Source: JAJRPT01 sp964465945 (GTDB lineage Bacteria > Bacteroidota > Ignavibacteria > Kapaibacteriales > UBA2268). Taken from it: a stretch of 64,000 nucleotides of DNA. Numbering within the stretch: the first letter of the stretch is position 1; every line of letters starts with the position of its first letter. Shown in pieces: positions 8,512-17,690 of this stretch. The notes below the pieces were generated by a model. The model made no database searches and had not been told where the DNA came from. It saw only the letters and a list, made by a program, of their open reading frames with translations. The stretch is taken from positions 1 through 64,000 of the forward strand of contig CAYXMM010000011.1 of the NCBI GenBank assembly GCA_964465945.1. The letters are read 5' to 3'. The position numbers and the translations under genes were made by a program.

Positions 8512-9501
8512 TTATTCCTCTTCTTCAACTTCATCATCGGGCTTAACGTCGTCGTCTAATTGTCTAATGTTTGGGTCGAGATTATGAACAATGGTGAATA
8601 ATTTTTCTTCTCTAAATTGCTTGCATATCATTTCTGCATATCGCATTGAATAGAATTGACCGACTGAATATGCAATTCCACCAGCTACATCAAACCTTTT
8701 GGCGTTAGGAATAAGTCCTTTAATTGAATTGTGTTGAGTAACATTCTGGGGAACAATCATTACGTGAAATTTTTCAGATTTCGCGTCAGAGATATAATTT
8801 TCAACAAGCCCCATTAATTCAGCAGAGATTAATTCTTCTTCTGTTGAAATTTCATCATCAGCTTCAATGATTGTTTGCATCATATCTTTTAATTGTGCTG
8901 CTTGCTCTTTTGGTGGTTCTGAATCAAGATAGTGTTCTAAAGAGTATCGTAATCTAATAAAATTAGACTCAGCACTTGAGGTTCTTTTAGAATTTAATTC
9001 TTCAATTTTATATTCTATATTCCATTCTTTTGCAAAAGCTTCGATTAATTCTTGTTCTTTTGGGTCAAGGTTATCATCAATCATTGCTAATTGATGCAAA
9101 ATATCAATTATGATGTTGGCATTAGTTGGCTTGAAGAATTTCTTGATTAAGTAGTTTGCCTCTTTACGCTCGAATCTAATTGCTCTTAACATTGATTGCC
9201 AAAGGGAAATTTTTTCATCACCTTTTACAAATATTCCTGTTGAAATTAAACCAAAAACAATAGCTTGAACGAGATAGAACGAACTTTCAAGCAAACTTGT
9301 CATATCATCATTAAAGGCATAATAGAACATCGAAATTATACAACTCACACCCAAAATCAACATACCTGAGATAGATTGCGATCTTGCAACTTCAAGTTCT
9401 TGCTTACGTTTCCAAATTTTGTTGACTTGTAAATAAATCTGTACTGTTGTAAATGCTACAGAAATATTGAATAATGTGTTTACTATGTTTTCAAAATTCA
9501 T
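8512..9501 (-). CDS. Membrane protein with PQ-loop-like N-terminus and TerB-like repeats
   Basis: Three hydrophobic segments (about 8-28, 46-63, 72-93) form a small membrane unit; KIWKRKQELEVARSQSIS resembles a PQ-loop/SemiSWEET turn. Two TerB-like helical pairs follow: AMIDDNLDPKEQELIEAF (139-156) and IEADDEISTEEELISAEL (212-229), each with the family's acidic loop before a Glu-rich helix. Residues 243-308 form a further alpha/beta-looking region and the tail is very acidic. TerB-type domains are known from tellurite and stress-related membrane complexes. The combination is unusual and the function is unknown. It lies just upstream of the S24 gene on the same strand. Confidence 0.65.
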   Translation of the reverse strand: MNFENIVNTLFNISVAFTTVQIYLQVNKIWKRKQELEVARSQSISGMLILGVSCIISMFYYAFNDDMTSLLESSFYLVQAIVFGLISTGIFVKGDEKISLWQSMLRAIRFERKEANYLIKKFFKPTNANIIIDILHQLAMIDDNLDPKEQELIEAFAKEWNIEYKIEELNSKRTSSAESNFIRLRYSLEHYLDSEPPKEQAAQLKDMMQTIIEADDEISTEEELISAELMGLVENYISDAKSEKFHVMIVPQNVTQHNSIKGLIPNAKRFDVAGGIAYSVGQFYSMRYAEMICKQFREEKLFTIVHNLDPNIRQLDDDVKPDDEVEEEE

Positions 9502-9533
9502 TTTTGAAAAAACTTTAATTGTAAAATATATCT

Positions 9534-9541
9534 TATCTTTG
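9534..9541 (+). promoter_or_regulatory. Possible -7 element (TATCTTTG) for the methyltransferase/PBP unit
   Basis: TATCTTTG matches the Bacteroidota -7 consensus TAnnTTTG, 43 bp before the ATG at 9585. No well-spaced -33 TTG is seen (candidates are 12 or 27 nt away), so this is a weak call. Confidence 0.35.
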
Positions 9542-9584
9542 CAAATTAAGAAAAAAGTTTTTAAAAAAAAATATTAATCTAAAA

Positions 9585-10442
9585 ATGATGCTTAGCCCTA
9601 AAATTTTACAAAAAAAAAATAAAGAAAATATTCAATCTGCACTTGTAAAATTTTATACTGAAAGACCGAATTTTTATGGCTTTTGCAATGAACGAGACGA
9701 TGAGTATTATCATTATGCTCAATTTATTAAAACTTATGCTAATACTGGAAAACACCTTGATTTTGGAACTGGGACAAATAGAATTCTAATGCAACTTAGT
9801 CAACTTAATTTTGAATTTATTTATGGGTTAGATTATTTTAATGAAGATGACATTAAAAATCTGAATGATGAAATTTCTAACTTAAAAAATTGCAAAATTG
9901 TAAAGTATGTTGAACCAAATAAAATTCCTTTTGACAGCCAAACTTTCAACTCAATTTCATCACTTTGCGTTTTTGAGCATTTAGTTTATCCAGAAAAAAC
10001 TCTTATTGAAATGGACAGAGTGCTTAAAAAAGGAGGCAAACTCATCATAGATTGTCCTAATTGGAGCGGTCCTAATTCTGCAATCACTGCAATATCTTAT
10101 AATATTAAAGGGAAAAGATATTGGAGATATAATAATGTCCTTGATTCTATTTCAGCAATTTTTCGCTCTTTAATTTGGTATCTTCAAAATATATTTTCTA
10201 AGAATGGAAAATTCATAATGATTGAGCCAAGAATGAAAGATGGTCAGATTGATTTTGAGTTTAGTGATGATGATGTAGTCCATCTTTGCCAGCCATTGTC
10301 AATAATAAAATTCTTAGAAAATATGGGCTATAAATTGCTTTATTGTAATAAAAATACAGGAAAAACAGCATATTCTAAGATTTTTAACAAAATTTTCCCT
10401 ATGTTTGCAACAAGTAATCAAATAGTTTTTGAAAAAATATAA
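9585..10442 (+). CDS. Class I SAM-dependent methyltransferase
   Basis: The SAM-binding glycine motif is LDFGTGTNR (about 59-67), followed by an acidic strand end (GLDYF). Then come the CVFEHLVYPEKTLIEMDRVL region and GGKLIIDCPN, typical of the Methyltransf_11/25 type. At 285 aa it has a C-terminal extension of unknown role. The substrate cannot be inferred. It ends 3 bp before the penicillin-binding protein gene, so the pair is probably co-transcribed. Confidence 0.82.
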   Translation: MMLSPKILQKKNKENIQSALVKFYTERPNFYGFCNERDDEYYHYAQFIKTYANTGKHLDFGTGTNRILMQLSQLNFEFIYGLDYFNEDDIKNLNDEISNLKNCKIVKYVEPNKIPFDSQTFNSISSLCVFEHLVYPEKTLIEMDRVLKKGGKLIIDCPNWSGPNSAITAISYNIKGKRYWRYNNVLDSISAIFRSLIWYLQNIFSKNGKFIMIEPRMKDGQIDFEFSDDDVVHLCQPLSIIKFLENMGYKLLYCNKNTGKTAYSKIFNKIFPMFATSNQIVFEKI

Positions 10443-10445
10443 ATT

Positions 10446-12593
10446 ATGAACTTGAAAAAATTTCTTTTAACATTGTTATCATTACTATTTTTGATAACGT
10501 CATTACTTGGATTATATTCAATTTATATCATTAATGATAGCATTAATAGTGGAAAAATACCTTCATTGGAGGAATTAGATAATCCGGACCAGAGTGTTGC
10601 ATCTAGGGTTTATAGTAGTGATGGGGTCTTACTTGATTACTTTTTCACAGAAAGGAGAGTTAATTTATCGATTGATGAAATTCCAAGTTCGTTTATTAAT
10701 GCTTTGATTGCAACAGAAGATAGGGCTTTTTATGATCATTGGGGCGTTCATATTTCCAGAATTTTTAAAGCAGCTATTAAGACACTAATTGGCGACAAGG
10801 AGGGTGCTTCAACAATTACGCAGCAATTGGCAAGAACACTTTACTTAAATCAAGATTACACTATTGCACGAAAAATTCGTGAGGCATATACTGCTATTAA
10901 AATCGAACAGCGATATACAAAGCAAGAAATTCTTGAAATGTATATAAACTCAGTTTACTATGGCAATGGTGCTTATGGTTTATTTGTTGCATCTCAAAGA
11001 TATTTTGGCAAGAAACCTTTTGACTTAACGGTTCCAGAAATTGCATATCTTGTAGGTGTGATTAATCGACCGACTGGATATAATGCATATATTAATTATG
11101 ACCGAGCGTTGCATAGACGAAATGTAGTTCTTTATATGATGAACGATGGTGGTGTAATCTCGGAAGATGAGTTTGAATCTTATGCAAATGAGCCGATTGT
11201 ACTTAGCTCAGAAGAAAGTGAGAACTCTGCGAGTGGAATTGCGCCGCATTATGTTGAGATGATTAGACAAGATTTAGATAAGAATCCTGCTCTATCAGAC
11301 TATAACTTATATAATGATGGGCTTACGATTTACACGAGTTTAAATGCGAAGATTCAAGAAATTGCTAATTCTGCCGTGGAAGAGCAGCTCAAGGAATATC
11401 AAGATTTATTTGATAAAAAATGGAGTTGGAGCAGAAATAAATCTTTGGAAAAGACAATAATAAGAGAAGCAATTCAAAAGACAACTGCTTATCGTAATGC
11501 AAGTAATTCTCGACGTGAACAAATTTTCAAAGAACTAAGTAATAATCAAAACTTTGTTGATTCGGTTAAAAATGTTGCAACTACTATCCAATGTGGAGTA
11601 GTTGTTTTAGAACAAAGCACAGGCAAAATCCTTGCGATGGTTGGTGCTTCACCTAAGTTTATGAGAGAGAACCCACATGCTAAACATTCTCTAAATCACG
11701 TTACCCAAATTAGAAGACAACCTGGTTCATCAATTAAGCCATTTGTTTATGCATCAGCAATACGCAATGGAATGAGACCTGACGATGAAATATCATGTGG
11801 TCCTTTCGTCTATATTGACCCAGTAACGAGGGAAGAATGGCGACCACAAACTGGAACATCTGATTGCCCTGATTCAAGTTCTCGTATGACTTTGAGCGAA
11901 GGTTTAAGACGTTCTGTTAACTCTGTGGCTGCAAGACTAATTACGCAAAAAACAACTCCACAGCAGGTTAAAGACTTGCTTGTAAGAGCAGGGATTAAAT
12001 CGCCAATTCAAGCATATCCTGCGTTAGCATTAGGTGCAGGTGGTGAAATTAAGCCGATTGAATTAGCAGCATCTTACTCAGTTTTTTCAAATAATGGCTT
12101 TCAAGTTGCTCCTTACTATTTGACAAAGATTGAAGATGAATTAGGAAGCACACTTTATGAAAAAAAGAAGTCAAATACGATTTCAGACGCTCTCGACAAA
12201 TTTACTGCAAATGTAACAGCGGTAATGATGGAAGGCGTTGTAAATAGTGGAACAGCTGCTCGTTTACGAAACATTATACCTCGAAGTATATCCGTAGCTG
12301 GAAAAACTGGGACTACAAATGATAATGCTGATGCATGGTTTACTGGCTTTACTCCTGAAATTATTACTTGCGTATGGATTGGCTTCGACGACCAAAGAAT
12401 AACTTTTGATGTAATTGGTCGCGATGGGCAGGGTGGCAGAGCTGCGGCGCCAATCTTCGGACATATAATTAAGTCAATTTATGAAGATAATGCTTTGGGT
12501 TATAAAATTAAAAACTTTCTATTTGAAGGTGAAGTCAGAGATAGTTTAAACTCTGAATCGGCAGTAATGCTACCTCCAATTGAAACTGAATAA
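10446..12593 (+). CDS. Class A penicillin-binding protein (PBP1A type; glycosyltransferase plus transpeptidase)
   Basis: This bifunctional enzyme polymerises lipid II and cross-links the peptides in the periplasm. One N-terminal transmembrane segment (about 6-29) is followed by the GT51 domain with catalytic Glu91 in ATEDRAFYDHWG, then GASTITQQLAR and EMYINSVYYG. The transpeptidase domain has SxxK (Ser428-Lys431 in PGSSIKPF), SVN (490-492) and KTG (620-622), so it is complete. Length 715 aa is normal. No terminator is obvious directly after the stop. Confidence 0.95.
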   Translation: MNLKKFLLTLLSLLFLITSLLGLYSIYIINDSINSGKIPSLEELDNPDQSVASRVYSSDGVLLDYFFTERRVNLSIDEIPSSFINALIATEDRAFYDHWGVHISRIFKAAIKTLIGDKEGASTITQQLARTLYLNQDYTIARKIREAYTAIKIEQRYTKQEILEMYINSVYYGNGAYGLFVASQRYFGKKPFDLTVPEIAYLVGVINRPTGYNAYINYDRALHRRNVVLYMMNDGGVISEDEFESYANEPIVLSSEESENSASGIAPHYVEMIRQDLDKNPALSDYNLYNDGLTIYTSLNAKIQEIANSAVEEQLKEYQDLFDKKWSWSRNKSLEKTIIREAIQKTTAYRNASNSRREQIFKELSNNQNFVDSVKNVATTIQCGVVVLEQSTGKILAMVGASPKFMRENPHAKHSLNHVTQIRRQPGSSIKPFVYASAIRNGMRPDDEISCGPFVYIDPVTREEWRPQTGTSDCPDSSSRMTLSEGLRRSVNSVAARLITQKTTPQQVKDLLVRAGIKSPIQAYPALALGAGGEIKPIELAASYSVFSNNGFQVAPYYLTKIEDELGSTLYEKKKSNTISDALDKFTANVTAVMMEGVVNSGTAARLRNIIPRSISVAGKTGTTNDNADAWFTGFTPEIITCVWIGFDDQRITFDVIGRDGQGGRAAAPIFGHIIKSIYEDNALGYKIKNFLFEGEVRDSLNSESAVMLPPIETE

Positions 12594-12747
12594 GTTATTA
12601 TTTTTTATATTAAAGATATTTACTAAAAAATGATGAAGTGCTTATCGCTCTCATTTTCGAGTTGTGCGATGTCGTTTGGTGTATTTATTAGTCTCATTTT
12701 TTTCCTTTTTATTGTTCAGTTATTTTTAAGTTTGGTTTTTTTTAAAA

Positions 12748-12774
12748 CTTCGGAAGGTTTGAAACCTTCCGAAG
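12748..12774. repeat. Perfect intergenic palindrome, 13-bp arms
   Basis: The arms CTTCGGAAGGTTT and AAACCTTCCGAAG are perfect complements around a single G. The central AGGTTTGAAACCT resembles the centre of the palindrome at 17575-17595. A degenerate relative occurs at 55081-55108. Confidence 0.9.
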
Positions 12775-12900
12775 GTTGTAATTGGTTTTGTTTTTTTTCT
12801 ACTAATATTCAACTTCTCCGAAGTTGATAATCCTCTTTTTAATTTATTTTGCTATTGATATTGCGCTTCTACGAAGTATTTATAATTGAATTGTTATATG

Positions 12901-12966
12901 TAAATGATGAATTTTTTGGGATATTTCGCTGCGCTCAATATGACGGCTATCTTGGTTTTATCACAC
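12901..12966. repeat. Copy 1 of a 66-bp intergenic repeat
   Basis: It begins TAAATGATGAATTTTTT, contains ATTTCGCTGCGCTCAATATG and ends near TTTTATCACAC. Copy 2 is at 55206-55274 with a few substitutions and a small indel. The middle is a variant, in reverse orientation, of the GTCATTCTGAG...GAAGAATC repeat family. Confidence 0.88.
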
Positions 12967-13000
12967 ATCGCTTAATTGGTTTCTTCTATTTTGGAATATA

Positions 13001-13026
13001 GAAAAAAAGGGCTAATTGCTTAGCCC
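13001..13026 (-). terminator. Intrinsic terminator of tnaA
   Basis: A 7-bp stem (GGGCTAA 13009-13015 with TTAGCCC 13020-13026) with a TTGC loop is followed on the minus strand by a T7 run (plus-strand A-run 13002-13008). It lies 5 bp past the tnaA stop. Confidence 0.88.
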
Positions 13027-13031
13027 GTTTG

Positions 13032-14399
13032 TTATAGTTTTTCAAAATGACAGGTGAAGTGTCGTAAGAATTTTGGTTGGTAACTTATTTTGTATCCTTT
13101 TAGTGTGTCTCGTTTTTCGTAGACTTCTTTGATTACTTCAATTAGATAGTCAAAATGGCTTTGCGTGTAGACTCTTCTTGGAATTGCTAAGCGGACTAGT
13201 TCTAATTCTGATGGGATTTCTTTTCCATCACTGAATTTGCCGAACATTACTGAGCCCAATTCTACTGACCTTATTCCTCCTTCGATGTATAGTGAGTTTA
13301 CAAGTGCTATACCTGGGTATTCAAGTTGTGGAATGTTTGGTAAGAATTTTTTTGCATCAAGAAATACGGCATGTCCGCCAACTGGTTTTAAGTATGGTAT
13401 ATTTGCTTTTTCGAGTGCGTTGCCGAGATATAACATTGTGGCATTTCGGTAGTTTTGGTAGTCGTAATCTAAAGCTTCTTTTAATCCGACAGAGATTGTT
13501 TCTAAGTCTCTACCTGCAAGTCCGCCATAGGTTGGGAAGCCCTCTCTTAGTATTAGGAGATTTTTGAATTTTTCAGCCCATTCTTCAATTCGAGTTATTA
13601 GGAAGCCACCTATATTTGCTAATCCGTCTTTTTTTGCTGACATTGTTGCGGCATCGGCAAAAGAGAAAATTTCTTGTGCTATTTCGATTAATGTTTTGTC
13701 TTGATAGCCATTTTCAAATTTTTTAATAAAATATGCGTTTTCTGCAAATCTGCAGCAGTCAATGATTAGTGGGATTTTATATTTATTAAGAATGTTTTTA
13801 ACTTCTTTTATATTTTTAAGGGAAACGGGTTGTCCTCCACCTGTATTGTTAGTTAGGGTAAGCATACAGAAAGGAATGTTTTGAACTCCGCTTTCTTGAA
13901 TTAGTTGTTCGAGTTTTTCAAGGTTCATATCGCCTTTGAAAAGGTCATCTGACTCAGTATTATATGCTCTGTCGTAAAGTAAATTTACTGCTTTTGCTCC
14001 TTTATACTCTATGTTTGCTCTGGTTGTGTCGAAATGGCTATTGTTTGGAATTATATCTGTTGGTTTCAGAAGTGCTTCTGCCATTATGCCTTCTGCGGCT
14101 CTTCCTTGGTGGGTCGGAAAAATAAACGGAATTCCTGTGATTTCATTTATTGTGTTGTAAAATTTCTTCCAAGATTTGGAGCCGGAGTATGATTCATCGC
14201 CTAACATTAGTGCTGCCCATTGCTCTGAAGACATTGCACCAGTTCCTGAGTCAGTAAGGAGGTCAATGGGGCATTCTTCTGCATCTAATAGGAAGACATT
14301 GTATTTTGCTTTTTCGAGAAGCGTTAGTCTTTGTTCTCTTGTGTTTAATTTGATTTGTTCAGTAACTTTTATTCTGAAAGGTTCTATTATAGTTTTCAT
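13032..14399 (-). CDS. tnaA: Tryptophanase (tryptophan indole-lyase)
   Basis: This PLP enzyme splits L-tryptophan to indole, pyruvate and ammonia. Family blocks include IDLLTDSGTGA, PTHQGR (95-100), RFAENAYFIKK and the PLP lysine in SAKKD (Lys257). The close relative tyrosine phenol-lyase is excluded by three discriminating positions: Asp124 in HFDTTR (Thr in TPL), Leu381 in RSVELG (Arg in TPL) and His447 in LRHFT (Phe in TPL). Length 455 aa is complete. It is a single-gene unit with its own promoter-like motif and terminator; no tnaC-like leader or tnaB transporter is adjacent. Confidence 0.93.
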   Translation of the reverse strand: MKTIIEPFRIKVTEQIKLNTREQRLTLLEKAKYNVFLLDAEECPIDLLTDSGTGAMSSEQWAALMLGDESYSGSKSWKKFYNTINEITGIPFIFPTHQGRAAEGIMAEALLKPTDIIPNNSHFDTTRANIEYKGAKAVNLLYDRAYNTESDDLFKGDMNLEKLEQLIQESGVQNIPFCMLTLTNNTGGGQPVSLKNIKEVKNILNKYKIPLIIDCCRFAENAYFIKKFENGYQDKTLIEIAQEIFSFADAATMSAKKDGLANIGGFLITRIEEWAEKFKNLLILREGFPTYGGLAGRDLETISVGLKEALDYDYQNYRNATMLYLGNALEKANIPYLKPVGGHAVFLDAKKFLPNIPQLEYPGIALVNSLYIEGGIRSVELGSVMFGKFSDGKEIPSELELVRLAIPRRVYTQSHFDYLIEVIKEVYEKRDTLKGYKISYQPKFLRHFTCHFEKL

Positions 14400-14435
14400 A
14401 CTTATTACTCTTTTGTATTTTGTATTTTATAATTA

Positions 14436-14467
14436 CAAAAATAAGAAAATAGTATTAAAGTTGTCAA
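14436..14467 (-). promoter_or_regulatory. Bacteroidota-type promoter for tnaA
   Basis: On the minus strand TTG (14465-14467) is followed after 21 nt by TATTTTTG (14436-14443), matching TTG...TAnnTTTG. The tnaA ATG is 36 bp further on. This is a consensus match only. Confidence 0.55.
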
Positions 14468-14490
14468 TGTAGGAAATATTATTTATTAAT

Positions 14491-14516
14491 AAAAAAGCCG
14501 AACTATTGTCCGGCTT
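14491..14516 (-). terminator. Intrinsic terminator of the M16 peptidase operon
   Basis: The 6-bp stem AAGCCG (14495-14500) pairs with CGGCTT (14511-14516). Read on the minus strand it is followed by a T-run. It lies 30 bp past the stop of the inactive M16 gene. Confidence 0.75.
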
Positions 14517-14546
14517 AGGTTTAAAGAGTAATTTTACCTAATGTAA

Positions 14547-16058
14547 TTATTTGAATAAGTTATCAACTGGAACAATTTTTATATTGTTAGCGTTGAAATT
14601 TATTTTATAATTTGAGATAATTTTGTCTTCTTCTAATACTTCGTTTGGTTTTGGAGTGGAGTATTCGATTGGACTTGGCTTATTTGAAATTAATTCATCT
14701 TTGAATGTTTTTGCGTCTTTTGTGATTATTGAAAAATCAATATTGTTGTACTGAATGTATTTTTTGATTGCAGTGTTAACATCGCTTAATGTCATGTTTT
14801 TTATCATTTTTCTATAATAGGCAATGTAATTGCCTTCGTCATTAACGCCGTAGAATTTGCTGTCAATCTGATAGCCCAGACGTGTATCGAGGGCTGGGGC
14901 ATAATGCAGTGCATATTTATATAAAAATTGTTTTGTTACATCAAATTGTTCTTGGGTCATTCCATTATCAACTACCATTTGAAGTTCTCTCATTGCAGCT
15001 CGGAGGGCAAAATGTCTGTGAATGTGTTGTACTGGTCTAATCCACACTTCAAAGATTTGCTGGCTTCTTGGGTTATTTGGGATTGGCATTGAGTATGAGC
15101 CGCCGTTTAAGAATGCTTCGATATAGGCGTAATCGCCATAGTTTAGTCCTCTTTCTTCGCGAATTACTTCGTATAGATGAGATGATTGATTTCTGTGTTC
15201 GCCGAACCAAGAGCGGAAAATATCGAGGGCGTAGAAGTCTTTATCTGCGCGTGTAATTGGAATTGGGAAGCCAAAGCTTATTGCTGTTGAGCTGTTGTCT
15301 TTTTCTATAATTGTAATATTTAAGCCATTGATTTTGCTTGGGCTTATTTTTGTTTTTGTTGTTTTAATTCCTTCTGGTAATTTGCTTAAATCTGTGTTTA
15401 ATTTTGTAACTAAGTTATTATCAAATCCACCGGCGAGTCCAATTTCAAAGTTGTTTTTGTTTATATTTTGTTTGTAGAAATTCTTAACATCGTTTAATGT
15501 GATTGATTCGAGACTGCTTATGTAACCTGTTGTTAGATGACCGTAGGGAGTGTTTTTGAATATTTCTTGGTATAAAACTGCTTTGCCAAGTTCTTCATCG
15601 GAAGCGTATCTTAAATCGTTTTTAACTGCTGAAATTGTTTGATTTTTGATTCTATCGAAGTCATCTTTTTGGAATTTAGGGTGAAGAATTGCGTCTATGA
15701 ATAGTGTATAGAATTTGTCAATGTTGTCTTTGTGCATTCTGCCTTTGAATGTGGTCATTTCTTTATCTACTTTACTTGAATAAGAGCCTGCGATAGGGTC
15801 TAATTTTTCTAAGATTGCATCGTAAGAGTTGTTTTCTGTTGCACCATCGACCATTAGTTGAGCAGTGATGTAAGCAAGCCCTTCTTTACCTTTTGGGTCG
15901 TTTACTGAGCCAAATTTGAACCATATATTAAATGAAATGTTTGGGTCAGAGGAGATATTTATTAAAGTACTATTATTCATTTGTTTTGCTTCCATTTTAT
16001 TTTCGTTAGTGCAAGCAAAAAAACAAGTAATTATGATTATTATAGCTAATTGTTTCAT
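14547..16058 (-). CDS. M16 family peptidase-like lipoprotein, catalytically inactive subunit
   Basis: The lipobox FFAC (Cys16) predicts a membrane-anchored lipoprotein. The fold follows the M16B layout (GKEGLAYITAQLMVDGA, then the ...YGHLTTGYISSLESIT second-domain region). The zinc motif HxxEH is replaced by YITAQ (63-67), so it should not bind zinc. It begins with a TAATG overlap with the upstream active M16 gene. Active/inactive pairing is established for M16B enzymes such as the mitochondrial processing peptidase, so a heterodimer is the likely state. The substrate is unknown. Length 503 aa. Confidence 0.88.
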   Translation of the reverse strand: MKQLAIIIIITCFFACTNENKMEAKQMNNSTLINISSDPNISFNIWFKFGSVNDPKGKEGLAYITAQLMVDGATENNSYDAILEKLDPIAGSYSSKVDKEMTTFKGRMHKDNIDKFYTLFIDAILHPKFQKDDFDRIKNQTISAVKNDLRYASDEELGKAVLYQEIFKNTPYGHLTTGYISSLESITLNDVKNFYKQNINKNNFEIGLAGGFDNNLVTKLNTDLSKLPEGIKTTKTKISPSKINGLNITIIEKDNSSTAISFGFPIPITRADKDFYALDIFRSWFGEHRNQSSHLYEVIREERGLNYGDYAYIEAFLNGGSYSMPIPNNPRSQQIFEVWIRPVQHIHRHFALRAAMRELQMVVDNGMTQEQFDVTKQFLYKYALHYAPALDTRLGYQIDSKFYGVNDEGNYIAYYRKMIKNMTLSDVNTAIKKYIQYNNIDFSIITKDAKTFKDELISNKPSPIEYSTPKPNEVLEEDKIISNYKINFNANNIKIVPVDNLFK

Positions 16059-17401
16059 TATTTTGCTTCCTCTATCATTGTTACAGTGGTTTTAATATTA
16101 TCGGTTAATTTTTTAGCAGCGTTCCTAATGTCCTCTGGTGTGATTGTGTCCATAGTTTTATACATAGTTTCAATTCCTTCGATGCCACCAGTGATTGCGA
16201 TAAAGCGGGCGATATTACCAGCAGTAGCATCAGGAGTATCCATTGACATTATAAATGAGTATTTTAATTTGGATTTTAGTTTATCTAAGGCGTCTTTTGA
16301 AACTAAGTGTTCTTGAAATTGTTTTACTGTGCTTAAAATTTCATTTTCAACATAAGTTAGGTCGTTTGGGTCTTGTAATATTGCATAAATAAGCCATAGT
16401 GCAGGGAAGCGATTCATTTCAAAGCTTGGTGCAATTTCAAGAACTTTTCCTTCTTTGACGTATAATTTTTTAGAAATTTCGGAGCTTGAACCAAATGCTA
16501 ATTGTCCGAGTAATTGTGTTGCTATTACGTTTTTGTTTGCAGGGTCGAAAGTTTCGCCTTTATATCCTATTGCAATCATTGGGTTTGTTTTACCTGGGTA
16601 TTTGAATGTTGAGCGTCTTGGTTCTGTTTGTTGTGGCTCTGTTGGAATGTTTGGTTTTTGGTATCCTTTTTCCCAATTTCCGTAGTATTCTTCTATCATT
16701 TTGAAAGTTTTGTCGGAGTTTACATCTCCACATACTACGATAACGCAGTTTTCTGGTCTATAAAATCTTTTGTAGAATTCTTTGCTATATTCGTATTGGT
16801 TTGGCATATCTTTGATGTCTGCTTCGTAGCCGATGGTTGTATGTCCGTAAGTGTGGACTTTGAAGGCAGTGGCAACTAATTCGGTGATTAGGTTTTCGAT
16901 TGGAATGGTAAGATTTTTTCTATACTCACCATAAACGGCACCTGACTCTGTTTGAAAATCGGGTTTTAAGTATGATAAATGTTGAAATCTTTCGCTTTCG
17001 ATGTCGATGACTCTTTCTAAGTCTTCGGCAGCAATGTTTAGGTGGTAGCAGGTGTAATCGTCGGTTGTATAAGCGTTTGCATCTGCACCTAATGAGACTA
17101 CGATAGAATCATAAACAGTTTTTGGGTATTTTTTTGTTCCACGAAACATCATGTGTTCGAAGAAGTGTGCGAAGCCGGTTTTGCCTTCTTCGACTTCGTC
17201 AACGGAGCCGGTCCTGACTATTGTGTAATAGCTTGCTAAGCCCTCGGATGCTATTGGAATTACATAAACTTTCAGCCCGTTATCGAGCGTTTTTACCTTA
17301 TAATCGTAAGGAAAGATTTTTCCTTCTTTTGACGATAAGGGTAAATTAATTGCAGTCATAAGAAATATCGCTCCTACAATTTGTAGATAAAATTTCAACA
17401 T
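16058..17401 (-). CDS. M16 family zinc metallopeptidase, active subunit
   Basis: The intact zinc motif HFFEH (residues 79-83) is followed 76 residues later by the third ligand Glu159 in VYGEYRKN. A longer frame extends upstream to 17626, but that part translates an intergenic palindrome. The ATG at 17401 is preferred: it has AGGGG just upstream and opens a signal peptide (MLKFYLQIVGAIFLM). The product is 447 aa, exported, and couples by TAATG overlap to the inactive partner. Processing of oligopeptides or secreted precursors in the periplasm is inferred. Confidence 0.92.
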   Translation of the reverse strand: MLKFYLQIVGAIFLMTAINLPLSSKEGKIFPYDYKVKTLDNGLKVYVIPIASEGLASYYTIVRTGSVDEVEEGKTGFAHFFEHMMFRGTKKYPKTVYDSIVVSLGADANAYTTDDYTCYHLNIAAEDLERVIDIESERFQHLSYLKPDFQTESGAVYGEYRKNLTIPIENLITELVATAFKVHTYGHTTIGYEADIKDMPNQYEYSKEFYKRFYRPENCVIVVCGDVNSDKTFKMIEEYYGNWEKGYQKPNIPTEPQQTEPRRSTFKYPGKTNPMIAIGYKGETFDPANKNVIATQLLGQLAFGSSSEISKKLYVKEGKVLEIAPSFEMNRFPALWLIYAILQDPNDLTYVENEILSTVKQFQEHLVSKDALDKLKSKLKYSFIMSMDTPDATAGNIARFIAITGGIEGIETMYKTMDTITPEDIRNAAKKLTDNIKTTVTMIEEAK

Positions 17402-17574
17402 ATTTCCCCTAAAATTATTAATTAGTTCATTTGCATATATGAATATTGCGATATTAAGTTTCAATCCGATTCTAAAAAGACATTTACCTTCAAAAAAAAA
17501 CGTAAAATTCAATTTTATATCTACAAATTTAAGAATAAAAATTGAGAAATACGAAAAAACCCATAAACCTGTAG

Positions 17575-17595
17575 GGAACGGTTTCAAACCGTTCC
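17575..17595. repeat. Intergenic palindrome with GTTTCAAAC core
   Basis: Perfect 10-bp arms GGAACGGTTT and AAACCGTTCC surround a single C. It shares its architecture and the GGTTT(C/G)AAACC core with the palindrome at 12748. Confidence 0.9.
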
Positions 17596-17690
17596 ATACA
17601 TCATCAAGCGAATCCAAAATAAACAAAATGAATAGCCACCTGCTTTAGCTGGTGGAATAAATAAATCAGAAAAACCCTAATCACCCACAC

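Larger units (their letters stand above)
12594..13000. other. Non-coding stretch with palindromic and dispersed repeats
   Basis: No convincing gene lies here; a short frame at 12630-12827 runs through a palindrome and has no family features. The stretch holds a 13-bp-arm palindrome and one copy of a 66-bp repeat found again at 55206 (both listed separately). The rest is T-rich. Confidence 0.75.

Noticed and set aside
12630..12827. Open frame of 65 codons after the penicillin-binding protein
   Set aside because: It runs through the GGAAGG palindrome, is Phe/Leu/Ser-rich from T-runs and has no family motif or ribosome site.
13032..14399. Tyrosine phenol-lyase as the alternative call
   Set aside because: Asp124, Leu381 and His447 match tryptophanase at the discriminating positions.
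17402..17626. 75-codon N-terminal extension of the active M16 peptidase
   Set aside because: It translates an intergenic palindrome. The ATG at 17401 has AGGGG and opens a signal peptide.
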